This document shows positions 6,976-16,135 of a stretch of 64,000 bases of DNA, one piece after another. Both the position numbers and the translations under genes were made by a program. The notes beneath the pieces were generated by a model that was not told the DNA's origin, ran no database searches, and saw only the letters and a list, made by a program, of their open reading frames with translations. The stretch comes from Bhargavaea ginsengi. GTDB lineage: Bacteria > Bacillota > Bacilli > Bacillales_A > Planococcaceae. The stretch covers positions 434,001 through 498,000 of the forward strand of contig NZ_FNZF01000002.1 in the NCBI RefSeq assembly GCF_900109165.1. The letters run 5' to 3'. Numbering within the stretch: the stretch's first letter is position 1; each line of letters opens with the position of its first letter.

Positions 6976-7230
6976 TTCTTTTAACAAGATAGGTTCTTCT
7001 TGGGTTGGCTTCGGTGAGATACCTGCTGAGTAATCCAGTTTAAGTTTTTCCAATTCCAATTTCATCTTTTCTGTCTCGGCAATAAAGTTCTGCTGTTTGA
7101 GCTTTTCCAATTCGATTTCATCCTGAAGCCTGTCTTTCTGAAAAGCAAACATTCTTCTCCGATGTTCAGTGATGATTGCTGTTAGTGGGATCGTCATGAC
7201 GATCATTACGATCAAAATTGCTCCCGACAT
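6958..7230 (-). CDS. small membrane-anchored coiled-coil protein
   Basis: The 90-residue product has one N-terminal transmembrane helix (about 3-20), then a long charged helix (25-68) rich in Lys/Glu/Leu heptads, then a polar tail. The topology recalls PspB/PspC-like or YtxH-like membrane tethers, but no family is recognised. The ATG has AAAGGAGC 7 nt upstream. The stop codon lies inside a 10-bp hairpin (6947-6975) that may serve as a weak terminator. It is monocistronic and divergent from proBA. Confidence 0.7.
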   Translation of the reverse strand: MSGAILIVMIVMTIPLTAIITEHRRRMFAFQKDRLQDEIELEKLKQQNFIAETEKMKLELEKLKLDYSAGISPKPTQEEPILLKETADGK

Positions 7231-7324
7231 TTATAACAGCTCCTTTTAAAGTTTGTTAAGATACGGATAGAGTGGCGGAAAAGTTTCAATTATCAGATGA
7301 AAGTATTTTTTGCGCCAATTTACC

Positions 7325-7358
7325 ATTGATTAAAAATCAATAATGATGCATAATCATT
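7325..7358 (+). promoter_or_regulatory. proBA promoter covered by two abutting 17-bp palindromes
   Basis: The promoter is TTGATT (7326-7331), a 17-bp spacer and CATAAT (7349-7354). Palindrome 1 spans 7325-7341 and palindrome 2 spans 7342-7358. Both contain TGAT-N5-ATCA, with centres 17 bp apart. They cover the -35 and -10 exactly, as expected for repressor half-sites. Confidence 0.6.
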
Positions 7359-7386
7359 CTTAACATTCGCATTGGAGGCGTTTCGG

Positions 7387-8511
7387 ATGAAGAAAAGGCG
7401 GATTGTCGTCAAGATTGGAAGCAGTTCACTGACTGATACGTGCGGCGGACTGTCGGATGCCATGGTTCGTGAACATGCGGCGGCAATCGCTTCATTGATG
7501 CAGGCTGGACATGAAGTGGTTCTTGTTTCTTCAGGGGCAGTTGCAGCCGGTTTCAGGAACCTTGGGTACACCTCCCGTCCCGGCTCTACGGCAGGCAAAC
7601 AGGCGGCGGCTGCAGTCGGCCAGGGACTGCTGGTGCAGGCCTATACTGAAGCGTTCCGCAGCCACGGGATCGTGGTGGCACAGCTTCTGCTGACGAGGCA
7701 GGACCTCATGCGCAAGGAGCGCTTCCACAACACCGGCCGGATGCTGGAGGAACTGCTTCACCGTGGTGCTCTTCCCATTGTAAATGAAAATGATTCGGTA
7801 TCTGTTGAAGGAATCACTTTTGGGGACAATGACATGCTTTCGGCTCTTGTGGCCGGCCTGGTCCACGCTGACTTTCTCTCGATCCTCACTGATGTTGACG
7901 GACTTTACGATGGCAATCCGAACTCCGATCCGGAAGCTAAAAAATATGCCTTCATCCCGGAGGTCCATGACGGTTTGCTGAAACAGGCCACAGGGACAGG
8001 ATCGGCTGTCGGAACCGGAGGCATGCGTTCAAAAGTGCTTGCCGCCAGAACTGCTGGCAGTCTCGGTGTCCATGTATTCATCGGTACCGGTGAAGGGGCC
8101 GAAAAACTGATCGATATTGTGGAAGGTCGCGGAAACGGCACCTACATCGGAATTTCCTCACTTATGTCCGGCAAGGATTCAAAACGCTGGATGGCTTTAT
8201 GTTCCGTGCCGGCGGGAAGCATCACCGTGGACAGCGGCGCAGCCCGTGCACTTGCCGGGAAAGGCACCAGCCTGCTGCCGGTCGGCATCACCTCTGTCAC
8301 TGGCACATTCAAACAAGGTGAAGTGGTGGACGTCCTCGACGAGCAAGGCGAACTGATCGGCAGAGGCATGGTGAATTATCCGGCTGAAACAGTCAGGGAG
8401 ATTATCGGAAAACCGGGAGATGATGCCATGAAAATTTCCGGAGGGACCACACCTGAAGTTATTCACTGCAACCGGTGGATTCATCTGAAAATCAAGGAGG
8501 CGGTACGATGA
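7387..8511 (+). CDS. proB: glutamate 5-kinase ProB
   Basis: First step of proline synthesis: it phosphorylates L-glutamate to glutamyl-5-phosphate. This 374-residue protein has an amino acid kinase domain (N-terminal VVKIGSS; central NENDSV and ALVAGL) and a C-terminal PUA domain (about 275-360). ATG 7387 is chosen over an in-frame TTG at 7372 because GGAGG at 7374-7378 lies 8 nt upstream. It overlaps proA by 4 bp. There is no room or sequence for a T-box; regulation probably acts through the paired palindromes on its promoter. Confidence 0.95.
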   Translation: MKKRRIVVKIGSSSLTDTCGGLSDAMVREHAAAIASLMQAGHEVVLVSSGAVAAGFRNLGYTSRPGSTAGKQAAAAVGQGLLVQAYTEAFRSHGIVVAQLLLTRQDLMRKERFHNTGRMLEELLHRGALPIVNENDSVSVEGITFGDNDMLSALVAGLVHADFLSILTDVDGLYDGNPNSDPEAKKYAFIPEVHDGLLKQATGTGSAVGTGGMRSKVLAARTAGSLGVHVFIGTGEGAEKLIDIVEGRGNGTYIGISSLMSGKDSKRWMALCSVPAGSITVDSGAARALAGKGTSLLPVGITSVTGTFKQGEVVDVLDEQGELIGRGMVNYPAETVREIIGKPGDDAMKISGGTTPEVIHCNRWIHLKIKEAVR

Positions 8512-9770
8512 CAAACGTTCAGAGCACCCATTTCGACGCACTTCAGACAATCGGGATCAACTCGAAGAAAGCCGCGGCCAGCCTGACAGGGTTGCCGACT
8601 GCGGCAAAAAACGATGCCATCAAGTCGATCTCAGAGGCACTCCGGTCCAAGGCGGCAATTATCCTTGACGCGAACCGTGAAGATTTGGAAGCAGGCCGTG
8701 CCGCCGGTTTGTCCGAATCCCTTCTGGACCGGCTCATGCTGGATGAGTCCCGCATCGGTGCCATAGCGGATGCGCTTATCGAACTGACTGCAATCGACGA
8801 CCCGGTCGGTCAAATTGTAGATGAATGGGAACGGCCAAATGGCCTGAGACTGTCCACTGTGCGGGTTCCGCTTGGTGTGGTCGGAATCATTTATGAAGCA
8901 CGTCCCAATGTCACCGTCGATGCGGCGGCCCTGTGCCTCAAGACCGGGAATGCCGTCATTCTGAGAGGCAGCTCGTCGGCCATCCGTTCCAATATGGCAC
9001 TTGTGGCCGTAATCCGGGATGCCATCGAAACTGTGGGCCTTCCGGCAGATGCAGTGCAGCTCGTGGAAGACACGAGCCGGGAAACAGCCGCCCGCCTATT
9101 TAAGATGAATGATGTTCTCGATGTCCTCATTCCCCGGGGCAGCGCAAATCTGATCCGAACCGTTGTTGACCAGGCGACAGTTCCCGTAATCGAGACCGGT
9201 GCCGGTAATTGCCACGTCTACATCTCTGAGTCTGCCGACAAAGAGATGGCGATCCATATTGCAGTAAACGCCAAAACGCAGCGTCCCTCCGTCTGTAATG
9301 CGGCGGAAAAGATTCTGATCCATCAAAACTGGCCACATACGGCGGAGCTGGTACAGGCATTGCAATGGGAAGGTGTGGTCATCCATGGTGATGAAGGCAT
9401 TATAGACCGTGCGGATGGTGTACTTGTCGCCTCCGACGAGGATTGGGCGATGGAATACCTTGACCTCGAAGTCGCGATCAAAGTTGTTTCTTCAACCGAA
9501 GAAGCCATCAGCCATATCAATACTTATGGCACCCGGCACTCGGAAGCAATCGTCAGCAATGATACGGCCGAAGCGGCTAAATTCCAGATCGGTGTCGATG
9601 CGGCTGCCGTTTACCATAACGCGTCCACCCGCTTCACTGACGGATTCGAATTCGGATTCGGCGCCGAGCTCGGCATCAGCACACAAAAACTACATGCCCG
9701 CGGACCAATGGGACTCCCTGCCCTCACTTCGGTGAAGACATTAATTGCGGGCAGCGGTCAGTGCAAGTGA
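8508..9770 (+). CDS. proA: glutamate-5-semialdehyde dehydrogenase ProA
   Basis: It reduces glutamyl-5-phosphate with NADPH to glutamate-5-semialdehyde, the second step of proline synthesis. This 420-residue ALDH-fold protein has the catalytic Cys in QRPSVCNAAEK and the conserved ETGAGNCHVY and GFGAELGIST segments. The ATG overlaps the proB stop (ATGA), with AAGGAGG 8 nt upstream. A strong terminator follows, so proBA is a two-gene operon. proC is not in the window. Confidence 0.96.
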   Translation: MTNVQSTHFDALQTIGINSKKAAASLTGLPTAAKNDAIKSISEALRSKAAIILDANREDLEAGRAAGLSESLLDRLMLDESRIGAIADALIELTAIDDPVGQIVDEWERPNGLRLSTVRVPLGVVGIIYEARPNVTVDAAALCLKTGNAVILRGSSSAIRSNMALVAVIRDAIETVGLPADAVQLVEDTSRETAARLFKMNDVLDVLIPRGSANLIRTVVDQATVPVIETGAGNCHVYISESADKEMAIHIAVNAKTQRPSVCNAAEKILIHQNWPHTAELVQALQWEGVVIHGDEGIIDRADGVLVASDEDWAMEYLDLEVAIKVVSSTEEAISHINTYGTRHSEAIVSNDTAEAAKFQIGVDAAAVYHNASTRFTDGFEFGFGAELGISTQKLHARGPMGLPALTSVKTLIAGSGQCK

Positions 9771-9783
9771 TTCCTGCGGGACT

Positions 9784-9820
9784 AAAAAAGCCGGCTCCGA
9801 TCTTGGGAGCCGGCTTTCTC
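9784..9820 (+). terminator. terminator of proBA
   Basis: AAGCCGGCTCC and GGGAGCCGGCTT arms, followed by TCTC. Strong GC stem. Confidence 0.85.
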
Positions 9821-9920
9821 ATGACCATATTCAATCACATAATTCCTGCCGTGATGACAACGGTTTACTGTCTTTCACGCAAGGCAATACTTTACATGCG
9901 TGACCGAAAAGGAGGAAGCA

Positions 9921-10412
9921 GTGACCATGTCACCACATCACAAATTCAGCCATAAGACGAAGAATCTATGGGCAGGTGTTTTGTTTGGTCTTGGCTTTGT
10001 TGCATTTATCGATGAAACCATCTTCCATCAACTGCTGCATTGGCATAAATTCTACGATCGTTCTACGACATCCGTCGGACTCATTTCAGACGGGCTTTTT
10101 CATGCATTCAGCTGGTTCGCCACAGTTGGCGCGCTATACCTGGTTGCAGATCTGATGCGCCGGCATGCATTTTGGCACAAGATGTTCTGGGGAGGGAAAC
10201 TGCTCGGCGGAGGAGGCTTTCAACTGTATGATGGCATCATCCAGCATAAGCTGATGAGGATCCATCAGATCCGCTACAATGTGGACATTCTGCCGTACGA
10301 CCTCATTTGGAACATTACAGCCGCTATCATGATCATTGCGGGGCTTCTATTAATCCGGAGTGCCAGGAAAGATAGCATACGGATAAGCGGGGGCGAGACC
10401 TTTGCATCATGA
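9921..10412 (+). CDS. DUF2243 family membrane protein
   Basis: This protein of about 163 residues has four hydrophobic segments and many His residues (TIFHQLLHWH, FHAF, QHKLMRIHQIR), the pattern of DUF2243. The family is often found next to CtaG-like proteins, as here. The start is GTG 9921, 5 nt after GGAGG, or ATG 9927. The 3' end overlaps the next gene by 11 bp, implying coupling. A role in cytochrome oxidase assembly or copper handling is an inference from the neighbour and the His pairs. Confidence 0.8.
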   Translation: MTMSPHHKFSHKTKNLWAGVLFGLGFVAFIDETIFHQLLHWHKFYDRSTTSVGLISDGLFHAFSWFATVGALYLVADLMRRHAFWHKMFWGGKLLGGGGFQLYDGIIQHKLMRIHQIRYNVDILPYDLIWNITAAIMIIAGLLLIRSARKDSIRISGGETFAS

Positions 10413-11196
10413 GCATGCATTCCTTCCCCCTGCCCTCCAGATGCTCATTGTGTTTTTCGCAACTTTAGGAACTGCTGGATACCTCCTCCTGATGCTTAGG
10501 ACAAATAAAGTCCAACGGCTAAAACAATGGCCGGCCTGGAGGTTTATTTTGTGGCTATCAGGATCGTCAATGGCGGTGGCGGTTTTTGCAGGACCGCTTG
10601 CCGACGCTGCCCATCTGGATTTCCGATTTCATATGGCTGGCCACCTGCTCCTCGGGATGCTTGCGCCGCTCCTGATGGCCCTTTCCGCACCCGTCACCCT
10701 GCTACTCCGGGCACTCCCGGTACCGGCTGCCAGGCAGGTTACGAAGATGCTTCGGCATCCGGTCGCACGCTTTTACCGGAATCCCATCACGGCGTCCGTG
10801 CTGAACATCGGCGGGCTCTGGCTCTTGTACGCCACACCCCTGTTTCAGCTGATGCACCATCACCTGTGGCTTTACCTGCTCATTCACATCCATGTATTTG
10901 CTGCGGGCTATCTGTTCACAATATCCATGATTTATATCGACCCGGCCCCTCATCCAAGCAGCCACTTGTTCCAGACGGTCATTTTTATCTTTGCACTTGC
11001 GGCTCATGGCATACTGAGCAAGTACATTTATGCAAACCCCCTCCCCGGCTTTCCGGCAGATGAAGTTAGGGAAGGCGCCATGCTCATGTATTACGGAGGC
11101 GACCTTGTCGATCTTGTCATCATCATCCTGCTGTTCAGCAGCTGGTATCGGGCAACCGCTCCCCGGCATTCCTATCAAAAAATTGAAACGTCTTAG
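10402..11196 (+). CDS. CtaG-like cytochrome c oxidase assembly protein (caa3_CtaG)
   Basis: This 264-residue integral membrane protein has about seven helices and matches the caa3-type oxidase assembly factor family (Bacillus CtaG). That family is needed for insertion of copper into the oxidase. His-rich helix ends (MHHHLW, LLIHIHVF, HMAGHLLLGM) are typical. The start is TTG 10404 region (10402), overlapping the DUF2243 frame by 11 bp. No oxidase subunit genes are nearby, so its partner is elsewhere. Confidence 0.8.
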   Translation: MHHEHAFLPPALQMLIVFFATLGTAGYLLLMLRTNKVQRLKQWPAWRFILWLSGSSMAVAVFAGPLADAAHLDFRFHMAGHLLLGMLAPLLMALSAPVTLLLRALPVPAARQVTKMLRHPVARFYRNPITASVLNIGGLWLLYATPLFQLMHHHLWLYLLIHIHVFAAGYLFTISMIYIDPAPHPSSHLFQTVIFIFALAAHGILSKYIYANPLPGFPADEVREGAMLMYYGGDLVDLVIIILLFSSWYRATAPRHSYQKIETS

Positions 11197-11251
11197 CCTC
11201 TCCCCTAAACTGTAGTATGTATTCGCTACAAAATGAAAGGGGCTGGCGTTC

Positions 11252-12184
11252 ATGGGCAAACAGGTTAATCTAGGAAAGTCAGGTCTAAGCGTAAACCCGA
11301 TCGGTCTTGGTACAAACGCGGTCGGCGGCCACAATCTCTACCCAAACCTGAATGAGGATACAGGACGGGAACTCGTGCGGACGGCGATCAGCCATGGCAT
11401 CGATTTTCTCGATACTGCATTTATTTACGGAATGGGCCGTTCTGAAGAGCTTGTAGGTGAAGTGGTGCGCGAATCCGGCAGACGACAGGACCTGGTGATT
11501 GCCACAAAAGGGGCTCACCGTCAAACCGGGGACGGGATCGTCGTCGATAACTCCCCTGCCTTCCTGCGGGAGGAAGTGGAAAAGAGTCTGAAGCGGCTTC
11601 AGACCGATTATATCGACCTTTACTATATCCACTATCCTGACGAAGACACACCGAAAGCCGAAGCTGTCGGTGCGCTGAAAGAACTGAAAGACGAAGGCAA
11701 AATCCGCGCAATCGGCATCTCGAACTTCTCACCGGAACAACTGAAGGAAGCCGACCAGGATGGCTATGTGGATGTGTTTCAGGGAGAGTATAATCTTCTT
11801 GAGCGCGGCGCCGAAGAAGCCTACTTCCCGTACACTTCCGGGCACGGCATTTCTTTCGTCCCTTACTATCCGCTCGCCGCAGGCCTTCTTGCCGGGAAGT
11901 ACAGCGGCAATGAGACATTCGACGACCTCCGGAAAAGCCAGGCACGGTTCCAAGGAGAGACGTTCAAACAAAATGTACAGCGCGTGAACAAGCTGCGGCC
12001 CATCGCTGAAGCCCACAATGCGGAAATTGCACATATTGTTCTCGCTTTTTACCTCGGAAAAGGGCCGATCGATTCGGTCATCCCGGGTGCAAAGCGTTCT
12101 GAACAGGTGCTCGACAACCTGAAGACACTTGAAGTGTCTCTTTCGAAAGAAGAACGACGAGAAATTGAATCGATTTTCAGATGA
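11252..12184 (+). CDS. iolS: aldo/keto reductase, IolS-like (AKR11)
   Basis: This 310-residue TIM-barrel oxidoreductase aligns closely with Bacillus subtilis IolS in length and sequence (for example [16 protein letters not shown] near the start). The catalytic tetrad is visible: Asp and Tyr in DTAFIYGMG, Lys in IATKGAH and His in YYIHYPDE. It is NADPH-dependent by family. No inositol genes lie nearby, so a link to inositol is not supported here. The ATG has AAAGGGG upstream. It is monocistronic, with a strong terminator shared with the MATE gene. Confidence 0.85.
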   Translation: MGKQVNLGKSGLSVNPIGLGTNAVGGHNLYPNLNEDTGRELVRTAISHGIDFLDTAFIYGMGRSEELVGEVVRESGRRQDLVIATKGAHRQTGDGIVVDNSPAFLREEVEKSLKRLQTDYIDLYYIHYPDEDTPKAEAVGALKELKDEGKIRAIGISNFSPEQLKEADQDGYVDVFQGEYNLLERGAEEAYFPYTSGHGISFVPYYPLAAGLLAGKYSGNETFDDLRKSQARFQGETFKQNVQRVNKLRPIAEAHNAEIAHIVLAFYLGKGPIDSVIPGAKRSEQVLDNLKTLEVSLSKEERREIESIFR

Positions 12185-12196
12185 AAATCTCAATAT

Positions 12197-12246
12197 GAAA
12201 AACAGCAGCCGGTTCCTCTTTTGCAGGAACCGGCTGCTGTTTTTAT
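12197..12246. terminator. bidirectional terminator between iolS and the MATE gene
   Basis: AACAGCAGCCGGTTCCT and AGGAACCGGCTGCTGTT arms with A and T runs on either side. Confidence 0.9.
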
Positions 12247-12272
12247 AATAAATTTGAATAACCCTCTTGCCG

Positions 12273-13655
12273 TCAGGCAATTTCAGGGGTTGGCTGAACG
12301 TCGTCGTCGACGAGTGCATGGCGCTCCCAGGCACGGCTTTTCCACCGTAGAGCCATGAAGATCCCCCTTGTCCATTCGTCAGCAGCAATTGCGAGCCAGA
12401 CACCGACGAGACCAAGGTCCATCACAAATACAAGGAAGTAACCGAGCGGAAGGCTCATCATGACCATCGAAAGTGCCGCCATCAGGACCGGGAATTTCGC
12501 ATCGCCCGACGCACGTAGGGAGTTGATGATGACGATGTTGAACGTCCTGCCCGTCTCCAGCAGGAAGGCTAGGAGGAGAACCGAAGCCCCAAGTTTAATG
12601 ATCGCTTCATTGTCCGTAAAGAGCCGCATCAGAGGATAGCGGAACGTCATGACGACCGCAACCATGATGATCGTAAACAGGAACGCCCATTTCAGGCTTT
12701 TCCAGAGCCCGGTGTAGGCCTCTTCCTTATTTCCGGCTCCGACAAGACGGCCGGTGATGATCGACGTCCCAAGGCCGATCGCCAATGCGAACAGATAGCT
12801 GAACATCGAAATGTTCACCGCATACTGCCGGGCGGCAAGCGCTTCTGTGCCGAGATGAGTCACATAGTATAGGAAGACGAGCTGGCATCCCTGATACAAG
12901 ATCTGCTCAAATGCGCTCGGAAGCCCGATGTTCAGGATTTTGGCAATGTATGAACGCGTCCAGGTAATGTAGTATCTGAATTCAATCTTATACTCCATCA
13001 CTTTGTACAGCAGCCAGAAAAAGACGAACACAGCAATGACCCGGCTGCCGACTGACGAAATCGCGGCTCCCTGTACGCCAAGTTCGGGAAGCCCGAACTT
13101 ACCGAAAATAAGGGCATAGTTACCGATTACGTGAATGATATTCATCCCGAGCGAGACGAACATCGTCTGCTTCGTGAAGCCGTGCACCCGGATCACGGCA
13201 GCAAGGGAGTTGATAATAGCCTGCAGGAAGATCGCACCCCCGACAATGGATAAATACGCTTCCGCATGCGCAAGCACTTCACCCTGCAGATTCATCGCAG
13301 TCATCAGACGGTTCGTAAACAGCATAAACATGCCACTGAGGCCCAAACCGACCAAAAGGTTAAGGGAGACCGCAAGTCCTGAAATTTTCGCCGCCTCTAT
13401 ATAACGTTTGGAACCCAAGTACTGGGAAACCACAATCGCCGCTCCGTTCCCGACGACTTCAAGCACCAAGATTGCGATATGAATATACTGGTTGGCAGCC
13501 CCCACACCGGATACTGCATCATCCGACAGTGAACTCAGCATGAAGGTATCGGTCAATCCCATCAGCATGAACAAAAACAACTCGAGAAAAATCGGCCACG
13601 TCAGGTGAAACAGGCTCAGCTTCTTTTCCTGGCCGCCAACTGCAGTCGCAGACAT
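12273..13655 (-). CDS. MATE family efflux transporter
   Basis: The 460-residue protein has 12 predicted transmembrane helices in two repeats and fits the NorM/DinF-type MATE family, with PIFLELFLFMLMGLTDTFML at the N-terminus. It exports cationic drugs or metabolites using Na+ or H+ gradients. The ATG has AAAGGAAG upstream, and the gene is monocistronic. It is divergent from luxS, with about 170 bp between the starts. Substrate and coupling ion cannot be told. Confidence 0.9.
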   Translation of the reverse strand: MSATAVGGQEKKLSLFHLTWPIFLELFLFMLMGLTDTFMLSSLSDDAVSGVGAANQYIHIAILVLEVVGNGAAIVVSQYLGSKRYIEAAKISGLAVSLNLLVGLGLSGMFMLFTNRLMTAMNLQGEVLAHAEAYLSIVGGAIFLQAIINSLAAVIRVHGFTKQTMFVSLGMNIIHVIGNYALIFGKFGLPELGVQGAAISSVGSRVIAVFVFFWLLYKVMEYKIEFRYYITWTRSYIAKILNIGLPSAFEQILYQGCQLVFLYYVTHLGTEALAARQYAVNISMFSYLFALAIGLGTSIITGRLVGAGNKEEAYTGLWKSLKWAFLFTIIMVAVVMTFRYPLMRLFTDNEAIIKLGASVLLLAFLLETGRTFNIVIINSLRASGDAKFPVLMAALSMVMMSLPLGYFLVFVMDLGLVGVWLAIAADEWTRGIFMALRWKSRAWERHALVDDDVQPTPEIA

Positions 13656-13787
13656 CGCAATTCCTTCTTCCTTTTTTTAGAATCAAAACAGGAAATATCA
13701 TACCATGCCGACTTTACATTGGAAACCACTTCAGCTTGGAATTTCACCTGGAAAGTTTAGATGGTTTATTTTGTATTTTTAGTCTGA

Positions 13788-13793
13788 TATGAT
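13788..13793 (+). promoter_or_regulatory. candidate -10 box of luxS
   Basis: TATGAT lies 35 bp upstream of the luxS start. The -35 at the right distance (TTTATT, 13765-13770) is weak. Confidence 0.3.
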
Positions 13794-13828
13794 AAGTAGG
13801 AAATGAACCTCGAAAGGATGAATGCCCG

Positions 13829-14305
13829 ATGGCACAAGTCGAAAGCTTCCTTCTCGACCACAACAAAGTGATTGCCCCTTATGTCAGGCTTGCAGGCACT
13901 GAACAGCATACAAAAGGTGCATCGCTTCAGAAATATGATCTCCGTTTCCTCCAGCCCAACAAAGATGCAATGCCGACTTCTGCGGTCCATACACTTGAGC
14001 ACCTGCTCGCCACCTATATGCGGGACGAAGTCGAAGGCATTGTCGATATCTCCCCTATGGGATGCCGGACCGGCTTCTACATGATCATCTGGGATGAACA
14101 CGATCCTGCAGAAATCGCGCGTGGACTAAAGGCGACACTGGAAAAAGTGATCGAAACGGAAACAGTTCCGGCCGTTTCCGCACTTGAATGCGGCAACTAT
14201 AGGGACCACTCCCTGTTCGCCGCCAAAGAATATTCCAAGCAGGTCCTTGATGCGGGAATCAGCATTGATGCATTCGAACGGAAATTTGCAGAGCCTGTAA
14301 ACTGA
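13829..14305 (+). CDS. luxS: S-ribosylhomocysteine lyase LuxS
   Basis: It cleaves S-ribosylhomocysteine to homocysteine and DPD, the AI-2 precursor, as part of the activated methyl cycle. This 158-residue enzyme shows the metal site H54-x-x-E57-H58, a third ligand Cys121 in ECGNYRDHS, and the catalytic Cys79 in MGCRTGFY. The ATG has GAAAGGATG upstream. It is monocistronic with its own terminator. metA is about 6 kb away on the other strand; no sahase/pfs gene is adjacent. Confidence 0.96.
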   Translation: MAQVESFLLDHNKVIAPYVRLAGTEQHTKGASLQKYDLRFLQPNKDAMPTSAVHTLEHLLATYMRDEVEGIVDISPMGCRTGFYMIIWDEHDPAEIARGLKATLEKVIETETVPAVSALECGNYRDHSLFAAKEYSKQVLDAGISIDAFERKFAEPVN

Positions 14306-14308
14306 ATT

Positions 14309-14342
14309 TTAAAAGGAGACCCCGTCAAGGAGTCTCCTTTTG
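14309..14342. terminator. terminator of luxS
   Basis: AAAAGGAGAC and GTCTCCTTTT arms with a short loop. The stem also suits the symporter gene ending at 14356 on the minus strand. Confidence 0.8.
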
Positions 14343-14355
14343 TGTTTTATGGAGT

Positions 14356-15777
14356 TCATGAACTGAGTGCAGGCTTTTCCCTGTTGGGAAGCAGCAGTGA
14401 GACCATTATCGTTAAAATGGTTGAAGCGAGCACTCCCCAAAGGATCCCTGCAGTCACCGACACAATGGCGCCGGAAAGTATTCCGGCCCTTGCTCCCCAT
14501 ACCGTGACACGGCTGTTCCGTTCTCCCATCTCAAACCGTTCTGACTTTCTCTTTTTCCACAGCAGCCCGACGATCAGCACCGGAACAACGCCTCCCCCGG
14601 CCATCGTATAGGCCAGTGAGAACAGATCGATGATTGATTCGAACAGGAGGGCAGCCCCTACAGAAAACACACCGACCAGCAGAACGCACCAGCGGGTCAT
14701 GTTCACATAGAAGGCCTCTTTCCTTTCCCCCATGTTGGGGATGATCAGATCATTCACGATCACGACTGAAGCCGCATGAAGCAGTGAAGAAGCGCTGGAG
14801 ATTGCAGCAAGAAAGACGAGCAAGAAAAAGGCCAGCACTGCCACAGGGGTCAGTTCTTCCAGAATAAAGTGGGAGATGGCCTGATTCGGATCAAGCGACT
14901 GGTTTTTCGTATAGACGACAAGTCCTGCCAGAGTGGTAAGTGAAGTGAATACGATCGCGATAATGCCACCGAATAGCATCGCCCGGCTTGCCACCTTGGG
15001 ACTCTCCGCCGCAAAACAGCGCTGCCAATATACCTGAGCGGCCAGGATACCGAACACGCCTGTCACGAACAGGCTCAATACTTCCATCGCCGATAGGTTC
15101 AGTGCTGTCAGATGGAGCCCGTCCACATCGGCAAGCTGGTTTTGGAGTGTCGAATAACTGAAGTCGACCTCGCTGAATACACGGTAATAGAACCATAGGG
15201 CGATCGCGATTAGAAGAGAACCCTGAATAAAGTCCGTCCAAACAACCGAATACATGCCGCCTATGGTTGTATAAACGATAAATACACCGGAGAAAAGAAG
15301 TATCATCGGAAGCGGTTCGGTTCCGGTGAAAGTCGAGAAAAGCGCACCCATCCCGATTGCCTGACCGCTCGTCCATGCAATCATGATCGCCGAAGTGAGG
15401 ACAGCAATCAGAGCCCGGGCAACCCGGTCACGCAAAATCAGATCATCCATCATTTCAGCTATGGTGACGTATGTAAACCGTGCTGCAAAACCGGCAAAAA
15501 CAAGGGCAAATAAGACCTTGGCACCCTGCTCCCCAAAAACAAACGGGATATTGGCCACTCCGATCTCATAGCCTTTGGCAGAGTGTCCGACGAAATTCCC
15601 TACTCCCATAATGGTGGCGATATCAGTGAAAAGAATCAGGATAAAAGGAAGCGTGCCCCCCGCAATGGCATACTGGACAAAACTTTCCCCTGATTTTTTC
15701 CTGAACAAAAACGCAATCATAATGAAGAGCGCACATAACACGATGGTCAATCCCCAAATCCAAACTGATATATTCAC
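14356..15777 (-). CDS. sodium:solute symporter family protein
   Basis: The 473-residue protein has about 13 transmembrane helices and belongs to the SSS family (PutP/PanF relatives). Characteristic segments are MIAWTSGQAIGMGAL and ISSASSLLHAASVVIVNDL, the latter holding the Na2-site Ser pair. GTG at 15777, 5 nt after GGGGGG, is chosen over an upstream ATG that lacks a ribosome site. The substrate cannot be read from sequence. The 358-bp region upstream holds one 10-bp hairpin and no convincing gene. Confidence 0.85.
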   Translation of the reverse strand: MNISVWIWGLTIVLCALFIMIAFLFRKKSGESFVQYAIAGGTLPFILILFTDIATIMGVGNFVGHSAKGYEIGVANIPFVFGEQGAKVLFALVFAGFAARFTYVTIAEMMDDLILRDRVARALIAVLTSAIMIAWTSGQAIGMGALFSTFTGTEPLPMILLFSGVFIVYTTIGGMYSVVWTDFIQGSLLIAIALWFYYRVFSEVDFSYSTLQNQLADVDGLHLTALNLSAMEVLSLFVTGVFGILAAQVYWQRCFAAESPKVASRAMLFGGIIAIVFTSLTTLAGLVVYTKNQSLDPNQAISHFILEELTPVAVLAFFLLVFLAAISSASSLLHAASVVIVNDLIIPNMGERKEAFYVNMTRWCVLLVGVFSVGAALLFESIIDLFSLAYTMAGGGVVPVLIVGLLWKKRKSERFEMGERNSRVTVWGARAGILSGAIVSVTAGILWGVLASTILTIMVSLLLPNREKPALSS

Positions 15778-15861
15778 TAAATCCCCCCTGTCCCGCTGTC
15801 TTCTCCCTCCCTTCCACACCTTTCTGCAAGATTCCTTTTTTCTCCCGAAATTATGCCGATT

Positions 15862-15895
15862 AAGAAAAGGCCGTGCAGATACACAGCCTTTTCTT
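15862..15895. other. isolated hairpin upstream of the symporter gene
   Basis: AAGAAAAGGC and GCCTTTTCTT arms enclose a 14-nt loop, in the 358-bp gap between the M50 protease stop (16136) and the symporter start (15777), both on the minus strand. It is either a distal terminator of the protease operon or a leader attenuator of the symporter. I see nothing else in this gap. Confidence 0.45.
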
Positions 15896-16135
15896 GGTGT
15901 TGCCCATTATGATCCATGTTTGCACCGGATTTCCTCAGGTTGGTTTGGTCAGTTTCCCACCCGATTCCAAAGAAGACTCTCAGGAACTGCATATTTTCCG
16001 AAAGGCGTCCGCAGCCCCCGATATGCATAAGCTCAACTTAAACTTCCGGAGACTCTGTCACCAACTGTTCCACTTATTATGCGATCGTTTTTCGTCAAAC
16101 GGAAAACTCGAATAAATCCAGCCGGCATGACCGTA

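Noticed and set aside
7231-7386. T-box leader before proBA
   Set aside because: Only 155 bp, no specifier stem or T-box sequence, no terminator/antiterminator pair.
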